A DNA stretch of 64,000 bases from assembly GCA_022793195.1 (NCBI GenBank), contig JAAWCJ010000029.1:1-64000 (forward strand), read 5' to 3'. Below, piece by piece: positions 59,423 to 64,000 of the stretch. Origin of the DNA: Lachnospiraceae bacterium (GTDB lineage: Bacteria; Bacillota; Clostridia; Lachnospirales; Lachnospiraceae). The notes below the pieces were generated by a model that was given only the letters and a program-made list of their open reading frames with translations, searched no databases and was not told the origin of the DNA. How positions within the stretch are numbered: the stretch's first letter is position 1; each line of letters begins with the position of its first letter. A program made the translations under genes and the position numbers.

Positions 59423-60282
59423 CCCTGCTCCTGGTCGGGAAGCTCCAGGGTAATGGCTCCCAGCCTCCCGCTTCTGAAATCATCAATAACCAATCTGGCC
59501 GCCTTTTCCAGGTCCAGCTCGTTTCCTTTCAGAACGCAGTTTCTGAACCGTGCAATTTCCGTCAGCATATGGACCGGTCCTTCTTTTCTCTCTGCCTCCG
59601 TAAGCTGATAGCGCAGTTCCAGGGTTTCAGGATACCGTTCTTCCAAACGGCCAAGCAGTTCCAGGGACAGCTCTTCCATCCCCAAAATTTCATCCTTCAC
59701 AGAACCTAAAAGCGCCAGTTTGATTCCCACCTGCTCATCTTCAAATTTAGGCCATAAAATCCCCGGCGTATCCAGAAGTTCCACTTCTTTGCTTAAACGG
59801 ATCCACTGATTCCCTCTGGTGACGCCCGGACGGTTTCCTGTCTTTGCACAGGCTCTGCCTGCAAAAGAATTGATAAACGTGGATTTCCCAACATTGGGAA
59901 TCCCCACCACCATAGCTCTGACAGGGCGGTTCTTGATTCCCCGTTTCCTGTCCCGTTCTGTTTTTTCCCGACAGGCTTCCCTGACTGCATTCTGCACCGG
60001 CTTCATGTCCGACCGCTTTCTGGCATCCACCCTGGCCGTAATACAACCCTGCTCCAGGAAATACTGCTCCCATATCTTATTTGCCTTCGCATCAGCCAAA
60101 TCCGCTTTGTTTAACAGGACCAGCCGCGCTTTGTTTCCACTAAGCTCATCAATATCCGGATTTCTGCTGGAGAGAGGCGCCCTGGCATCCAGTATCTCCA
60201 CCACCAAATCCACCAGCTTCATATCCTCTTTCATGGCCCGTTTTGCTTTTGTCATATGACCCGGATACCACTGAACCTGCAT
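59419..60282 (-). CDS. rbgA: Ribosome biogenesis GTPase RbgA (YlqF)
   Basis: A 287-residue circularly permuted GTPase needed for late 50S subunit assembly. Motifs appear in permuted order: G4 LLNKADLAD, then G1 GIPNVGKSTFIN, G2-region Thr in GVTRGNQW, and G3 DTPGILWP. The N-terminus MQVQWYPGHMTKAKR is diagnostic. A C-terminal helical domain contacts rRNA. It lies between two lepB genes in the rplS-downstream cluster. Confidence 0.96.
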   Translation of the reverse strand: MQVQWYPGHMTKAKRAMKEDMKLVDLVVEILDARAPLSSRNPDIDELSGNKARLVLLNKADLADAKANKIWEQYFLEQGCITARVDARKRSDMKPVQNAVREACREKTERDRKRGIKNRPVRAMVVGIPNVGKSTFINSFAGRACAKTGNRPGVTRGNQWIRLSKEVELLDTPGILWPKFEDEQVGIKLALLGSVKDEILGMEELSLELLGRLEERYPETLELRYQLTEAERKEGPVHMLTEIARFRNCVLKGNELDLEKAARLVIDDFRSGRLGAITLELPDQEQG

Positions 60283-60295
60283 ACTATCCCTCTTT

Positions 60296-60868
60296 CTACT
60301 TGATCAACCCGAAATCTTCAAAAGGCGACACCCGTATCCAGATACGCCCCTCAATCCGGCTGGCATGAACATTCCCCACATTGGAAAAACGGCTGTCTTC
60401 ACTGGTATCTGTATTGTCTCCCAGAACAAAATATTCTCCTGCCTCAAGTTCCAGCTCTTCCTCAGCCAGCCCTGCCGTCTTTATGGCTTCTTCCTTTTCA
60501 GAAATTGCCAGCTCTTTTCCGTCAATATAAAGAATCCCGTCTTTGATCTGCAGCCGCTCTCCCGGAAGCCCCACAATCCGCTTGATATAAACCCGGCTTT
60601 CATCTGCCGGATCGCGAAACGCAATCACATCCATCCGTTTCGGTTCTGAAAAATTATACCACAATTTATCCAATAAAACAACATCCCCGCTTTTTAAAAA
60701 CGGCTCCATGGACCGGCCCGATACGGTCAGTTTTGTCCCCAGCATCACAACAGCAAAAAATGCCAGAGTGATCACTGCAACAATATCAACTCCCCAGCCA
60801 ATCACTTTTAAAAATCTCTTTTGTTCCTGTCTGTTTTCATTCTGATAGTACAATCCCAATCTAAACAC
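60296..60868 (-). CDS. lepB: Signal peptidase I (copy 1)
   Basis: A 190-residue signal peptidase with one membrane helix near residues 25-48, catalytic Ser in VSGRSMEPFLKSGD and Lys in VYIKRIVGLPGE, and the final box GDNTDTSEDSRF. It differs enough from the copy at 58826 to suggest separate preferences. The start is a GTG without an ideal ribosome site. The 178-base gap upstream holds two hairpins and the rplS terminator. Confidence 0.95.
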   Translation of the reverse strand: MFRLGLYYQNENRQEQKRFLKVIGWGVDIVAVITLAFFAVVMLGTKLTVSGRSMEPFLKSGDVVLLDKLWYNFSEPKRMDVIAFRDPADESRVYIKRIVGLPGERLQIKDGILYIDGKELAISEKEEAIKTAGLAEEELELEAGEYFVLGDNTDTSEDSRFSNVGNVHASRIEGRIWIRVSPFEDFGLIK

Positions 60869-60896
60869 CTGTCTCTTCTGCCCTGTGTGCCATCGA

Positions 60897-60972
60897 GTAG
60901 GGAAGATTTATCTTCCCCTACTGGCATACGGCCCGTGCGCCGCCTTAGCAGCATATTTCCCCTGCACGGGCC
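60897..60972. other. Two hairpins upstream of lepB copy 1
   Basis: GTAGGGAAGAT/ATCTTCCCCTAC (60897-60921) and GGCCCGTGC/GCACGGGCC (60930-60972) are clear stems between the rplS terminator and lepB. They have no T-runs, so they may be leader structures rather than terminators. Function unknown. Confidence 0.45.
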
Positions 60973-60978
60973 TGTACA

Positions 60979-61012
60979 TAAAAAAGGGACAATCTATGAA
61001 AATAATTGTCCC
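60979..61012 (-). terminator. Terminator after rplS
   Basis: GGGGGACAAT...ATTGTCCC followed by TTTTTT on the minus strand is a good Rho-independent terminator. It ends the rpsP-rplS ribosomal operon. Confidence 0.85.
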
Positions 61013-61046
61013 CCTGAAGTTCCATGTTAAGCAGTCATCCTGCAGA

Positions 61047-61394
61047 TTATTTCTTTAACTCCTTTACCTTGGCAGCCTTGCCTACCCGGTCTCTCAAGTA
61101 GAACAGCTTCGCCCTTCTCACCTTACCTCTTCTCACAACCTCGATCTTTTCTACGAAGGGAGAATGAACCGGCCACGTCTTTTCCACACCGATTCCATTG
61201 GAATTTTTCCTGACAGTAAAGGTTTCTCTTGAACCGCCATTTTGTCTCTTAATGACAGTTCCCTCAAAAACCTGGATTCTCTCACGAGTACCTTCTTTAA
61301 TCTTATTGTGTACCCTTACGGTATCACCAACGCGAAACGCGTCTACAGAGCCTTTCATCTGGCCTGCTTCAATTTCTCTGATCATGTCGTTCAT
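61047..61394 (-). CDS. rplS: 50S ribosomal protein L19
   Basis: A 115-residue L19 of normal length: [40 protein letters not shown] and the closing [20 protein letters not shown]. It binds 23S rRNA at the subunit interface. It is the last gene of the conserved rpsP-khpA-rimM-trmD-rplS order. The start follows ATAAGGAGGTCGCAC. Confidence 0.98.
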   Translation of the reverse strand: MNDMIREIEAGQMKGSVDAFRVGDTVRVHNKIKEGTRERIQVFEGTVIKRQNGGSRETFTVRKNSNGIGVEKTWPVHSPFVEKIEVVRRGKVRRAKLFYLRDRVGKAAKVKELKK

Positions 61395-61480
61395 GTGCGA
61401 CCTCCTTATGATTGTTGGATGTTCTTAATGCTCGTGGCACCAGAGGACCATCTCTCATCTTTCACAACTGTTATACCTTA

Positions 61481-62221
61481 TCATATTTCCTCCTGAAAAT
61501 CAAGTGTTTTCAGAAGTTCTTTTTCCTCTGCGGAAAGAACCGCTTTTTCAAGTAAATCAGGACGGGATCTGGCCGTGCGAATCACCGATTGCTTCCTGCG
61601 CCATCTGTCCACATTTCCATGATGGCCGGAAAGCAGTACCTCCGGCACTTTCTTTCCCATGAATTCTTCCGGCCTGGTGTACTGGGGATATTCCAGAAGG
61701 CTGTCGTGGAAGGTTTCAAACTCCGCCGAAGCATCATTATGGAGGACGCCTGGCACCAGTCTGGCGATGCTGTCGATGACTACCATAGCTGCTAACTCCC
61801 CGCCGGTCAGCACATAATCTCCAATGGAAATATAGTCGGTGACAATCATCTCCAGCACCCGCTCATCAATCCCTTCATAATGGCCGCAGAGAAAAACCAG
61901 CTCCTCCTCTTTTGCCAGTTCTTCCGCCACAGACTGATTAAATACCCTGCCCTGTGGCGTCAGGTATATCACCCTGGGATTTGTCTGAAGTTTTTCTGTC
62001 ACTGATTTCCAGGCGCTGTAAACAGGCCCTGGCTGCATCACCAGTCCCGCCCCTCCGCCATAAGGGGCATCATCTACCCGGTTATGTTTATTTTCTGAAA
62101 AGTCCCGGATATTGACTGCCTTTAAGGACAGCACTCCTTTTTCTTCCGCCCGCCCCAAAATACTGGTACGCAGGCCGTCAAGCACCATCTGGGGAAACAG
62201 GGTCAGTATATGGCAGTTCAT
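61481..62221 (-). CDS. trmD: tRNA (guanine-N1)-methyltransferase
   Basis: A 246-residue SPOUT-class enzyme that methylates G37 of tRNA with SAM. Trefoil-knot motifs FLCGHYEGIDERVLE and SIGDYVLTGGELAAM are present, along with the catalytic Asp region in PYGGGAGLVMQPGP. It lies 12 bases after rimM, with the usual order. The start follows AATGGAGGAATCAT. Confidence 0.97.
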   Translation of the reverse strand: MNCHILTLFPQMVLDGLRTSILGRAEEKGVLSLKAVNIRDFSENKHNRVDDAPYGGGAGLVMQPGPVYSAWKSVTEKLQTNPRVIYLTPQGRVFNQSVAEELAKEEELVFLCGHYEGIDERVLEMIVTDYISIGDYVLTGGELAAMVVIDSIARLVPGVLHNDASAEFETFHDSLLEYPQYTRPEEFMGKKVPEVLLSGHHGNVDRWRRKQSVIRTARSRPDLLEKAVLSAEEKELLKTLDFQEEI

Positions 62222-62233
62222 ATGATTCCTCCA

Positions 62234-62746
62234 TTATAGATCCAAAAGCCCGTCCAAAACATGGACAAGAACCTCACTTTTTTCCAAATCCACATCCAGA
62301 ACACATTCATCCGTCACCGGAAGCAACACAGTTTTGCCGTTTTCCATCTGCACCTCGTAGACATCATTGGCCCCTGTCTGAAGAACATCCTTTAAAGTGC
62401 CGAGGAGCGCTCCTTCATCTGTCACCACAGACAGGCCGATTAAATCCGCAATAAAATACTCCCCCTCTTTTAACGGCACCGCCTGTTCCCTTGTAATCCA
62501 AAGTTCTGCCCCTTTATACCGTTCCACTTCATTGATATCATCAATGCCTTTAAATTTTATAATGACAAACTGTTTGAAAAACCTGACGCTCTCAATCTCC
62601 AATACCGGTTTCTCCCGCTTTGCAACAAGAATCACCTGTTTCAAAACCTTAAAACGGGCCGGGTCATCTGTAGTCGGAAATACTTTGACCTCTCCGCGAA
62701 GCCCGTGAGTAGATGTAATCACTCCTACGCGAAATTCTGATACCAT
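62234..62746 (-). CDS. rimM: 16S rRNA processing protein RimM
   Basis: A 170-residue 30S-assembly factor. The N-terminal domain begins FRVGVITSTHGLRGEVKVFPTTDDP, and the PRC-barrel domain contains EGEYFIADLIGLSVVTDEG and LPVTDECVLDVDLE. It binds ribosomal protein S19 and assists 16S maturation. It is separated from khpA by a roughly 127-base gap with two strong hairpins. The start follows ATGGGAGAAAACA. Confidence 0.97.
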   Translation of the reverse strand: MVSEFRVGVITSTHGLRGEVKVFPTTDDPARFKVLKQVILVAKREKPVLEIESVRFFKQFVIIKFKGIDDINEVERYKGAELWITREQAVPLKEGEYFIADLIGLSVVTDEGALLGTLKDVLQTGANDVYEVQMENGKTVLLPVTDECVLDVDLEKSEVLVHVLDGLLDL

Positions 62747-62774
62747 TGTTTTCTCCCATAAAAAAGACTGCTAT

Positions 62775-62870
62775 TCCCCTCAGAGGGTTTTCATCGTATA
62801 GGGAACGAAGTTTCCTATACGATAAGAAATCATTTCCCCTGCAAGGCAAAAGCCCCCAGGGGAAATAGTT
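62775..62870 (-). other. Two hairpins between khpA and rimM, one shared with family II repeats
   Basis: On the minus strand ATTTCCCCTG...CAGGGGAAAT is followed by TATCGTATAGGAAAC/GTTCCCTATACGATG. The second hairpin and its flank (TCGTATAGGGAACGAAG next to CCCTCAGAGGG) match modules inside both family II repeats (11564-11612, 24735-24784). It may attenuate or process the ribosomal-operon mRNA. Confidence 0.65.
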
Positions 62871-62873
62871 TCT

Positions 62874-63101
62874 TTACTGAATTTCCAGAACTGCTTTTTT
62901 GTCCTCTCTGGAAGCCGCCGCCTTTACAACGCTGCGGATTGCCTTTGCAATTCTGCCCTGCTTTCCAATGACCTTCCCCATATCGGAAGGATCCACATGA
63001 AGCTCCAGAATCGTTTCTTTTCCTTCCTCCTTTTCCGTAACGGATACGCAGTCAGGATGATCCACCAGAGCTTTTGCAATTACTTCAACCAGTTCTTTCA
63101 T
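62874..63101 (-). CDS. khpA: KH-domain RNA-binding protein KhpA
   Basis: The start is MKELVEVIAKALVDHPD (63101) behind CATGGAGGTGAGGCA. The 75-residue protein has the KH signature GKVIGKQGRIAKAIRSVV. KhpA is a conserved small RNA-binding protein which in Gram-positives pairs with KhpB and affects cell-wall growth and ribosomal processes. It is encoded 20 bases after rpsP. Confidence 0.95.
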   Translation of the reverse strand: MKELVEVIAKALVDHPDCVSVTEKEEGKETILELHVDPSDMGKVIGKQGRIAKAIRSVVKAAASREDKKAVLEIQ

Positions 63102-63120
63102 TGCCTCACCTCCATGCGGA

Positions 63121-63366
63121 TTATTTTTCAACACCGGCGATTTTCAGAAGCTTCGCAACTGTGTCTGTGGGCTGTGCGCCTGTGGATAACCACTTCTTTG
63201 CCAGCTCCTCATTGATTTTGATCACACTGGGGTCTTTTGTCGGATCATAGTATCCGATTTCCTCGATAAATCTGCCATCTCTGGGAGACCTGGAATCTGC
63301 AACAATGATTCTATAAAAAGGCGCCTTCTTCTGACCCATTCTCTTTAATCTCATTTTAACTGCCAT
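63121..63366 (-). CDS. rpsP: 30S ribosomal protein S16
   Basis: An 81-residue S16 of normal length: [41 protein letters not shown] and a closing [17 protein letters not shown]. It binds 16S rRNA during early 30S assembly. It follows ffh with a 35-base gap, the usual Firmicutes order, and starts after AAGGAGGTGAATGTGAG. Confidence 0.98.
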   Translation of the reverse strand: MAVKMRLKRMGQKKAPFYRIIVADSRSPRDGRFIEEIGYYDPTKDPSVIKINEELAKKWLSTGAQPTDTVAKLLKIAGVEK

Positions 63367-63401
63367 CTCACATTCACCTCCTTGGAATATTTTTATATTT
63401 A

Positions 63402-64000
63402 TTAAAAAGGAAGTTTAAACCTGCCTTTTTTCCCTGCTTTTCCCATCATGCCGGACATCTGTTTCATCATCTTCCGGCTCTGCTCATGCTGTTTGATCAG
63501 CCGGTTCACTTCGGCAATATCCACACCGGCCCCCGCCGCAATCCTCTTTTTCCTGGAAGGATTGATAATATCTGGATTTGATCTTTCAGCCGGCGTCATA
63601 GAATAAATGATGGATTTTGTCCTGTCCATTGCCTTTTCGTCAATGTCCACATTTTTAAGTTTGCTCCCAAACCCCGGAAGCATACTGAGCATATCGGCAA
63701 TGCCGCCCATTTTTTTGATCTGCTCCATCTGCTCCAGATAATCATTGAAGTCAAACTCTGCTTTTTTCATCTTCTGTTCCAGCTTCTTGGCCTGATTTTC
63801 ATCAAACTGGGCTTCTGCCTTTTCAATGAGGGTCAGCACATCACCCATGCCAAGAATCCTGGAAGCCATCCTGTCGGGATAGAACTGTTCCAGGTCAGAA
63901 AGCTTCTCTCCCATACCCACATACAAAATCGGTTTTCCGGTCACCGCCCGGATGGAGAGCGCCGCCCCACCCCTGGTATCGCCGTCCAGCTTGGTGACGA
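63402..64000 (-). CDS. ffh: Signal recognition particle protein Ffh, C-terminal part (runs off right edge)
   Basis: The minus strand is open to the window edge; visible sequence begins [20 protein letters not shown], the G4/G5 region of the SRP GTPase, and continues into the M domain. The M domain is Met-rich ([38 protein letters not shown]) and binds signal peptides and SRP RNA (motif [14 protein letters not shown]). The N-terminal NG portion lies outside the window. The track ATG at 63944 is internal. Confidence 0.97.
   Translation of the reverse strand, partial: VTKLDGDTRGGAALSIRAVTGKPILYVGMGEKLSDLEQFYPDRMASRILGMGDVLTLIEKAEAQFDENQAKKLEQKMKKAEFDFNDYLEQMEQIKKMGGIADMLSMLPGFGSKLKNVDIDEKAMDRTKSIIYSMTPAERSNPDIINPSRKKRIAAGAGVDIAEVNRLIKQHEQSRKMMKQMSGMMGKAGKKGRFKLPF

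Noticed and set aside
1-64000. tRNA genes, rRNA genes and known riboswitches
   Set aside because: I looked in the intergenic regions and saw no cloverleaf, rRNA segment or recognisable riboswitch core; a covariance-model search would be decisive.

Overview
The window looks like chromosome from a Gram-positive anaerobe of the Clostridia, most likely a Lachnospiraceae-type gut bacterium. The grounds are strong AGGAGG ribosome binding sites, GTG and TTG starts, lipoprotein-anchored sugar-binding proteins, a clostridial order of housekeeping genes (ffh-rpsP-khpA-rimM-trmD-rplS) and a bacterial microcompartment (BMC) locus. Genus is inference. Most genes lie on the minus strand.

Left edge (1-1.74 kb): an AT-rich accessory patch. 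It holds the 5' part of a DUF1016/YhcG-type gene that the ORF track misses, an orphan Phd/YefM-type antitoxin with a toxin cut after ten codons, and a hairpin repeat. Next (1.74-7.5 kb) is a compact five-gene unit with its own promoter and terminator: an SPFH/YdjI-like protein, a four-helix membrane protein, a small acidic protein, a HipA-like kinase, and a zinc-ribbon/TPR/TIR/transmembrane/DUF6273 protein that keeps the TIR catalytic Glu. It reads as a candidate membrane-sensing or defence cassette.

7.6-25.5 kb is mixed core and accessory: an iron-regulated feoA-feoA-feoB operon with DtxR-like boxes and a divergent DUF305 gene; a GntR-controlled kinase-aldolase-aminotransferase operon whose symporter is frameshifted; a metallophosphoesterase; a response regulator/ABC transporter/histidine kinase module of bacitracin-resistance type; acetate kinase; and a flavin reductase-like protein. 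Three families of long inverted-repeat elements (MITE-like or structured) sit between these genes, each with two copies in opposite orientation.

25.8-46.6 kb is a roughly 20 kb BMC locus. It encodes five BMC-H, one BMC-T (PduT type, with the Fe-S cysteine) and three BMC-P shell proteins, a CoA-acylating aldehyde dehydrogenase, PduL and PduS. With these go a sugar ABC transporter, an FGGY kinase, a class II aldolase, a 2-hydroxyacid dehydrogenase, a zinc alcohol dehydrogenase, a DeoC-fold protein, a PHP phosphoesterase and a PIG-L deacetylase. I see no B12 diol dehydratase, glycyl-radical enzyme, ethanolamine lyase or fuculose aldolase, so it resembles the sugar-phosphate class of BMC. Both aldolase-type enzymes have altered active sites. 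The likely flow is sugar uptake, phosphorylation and oxidation, C-C cleavage to an aldehyde, acyl-CoA, acyl-phosphate (PduL), then acid plus ATP by the acetate kinase just downstream. A UTRA-type GntR regulator inside the locus probably acts at TCATCTGATGA-like sites found at two promoters. An AraC regulator probably controls the second sugar-binding protein.

46.7-64 kb: an AraC regulator, an asparaginase-fold protein lacking the catalytic motifs, DUF4317, an aminotransferase/iron-type dehydrogenase/YjiH operon, a P-type ATPase, a MATE exporter, then housekeeping genes (yraN, rnhB, lepB, rbgA, lepB, rplS, trmD, rimM, khpA, rpsP) and the 3' part of ffh running off the right edge.
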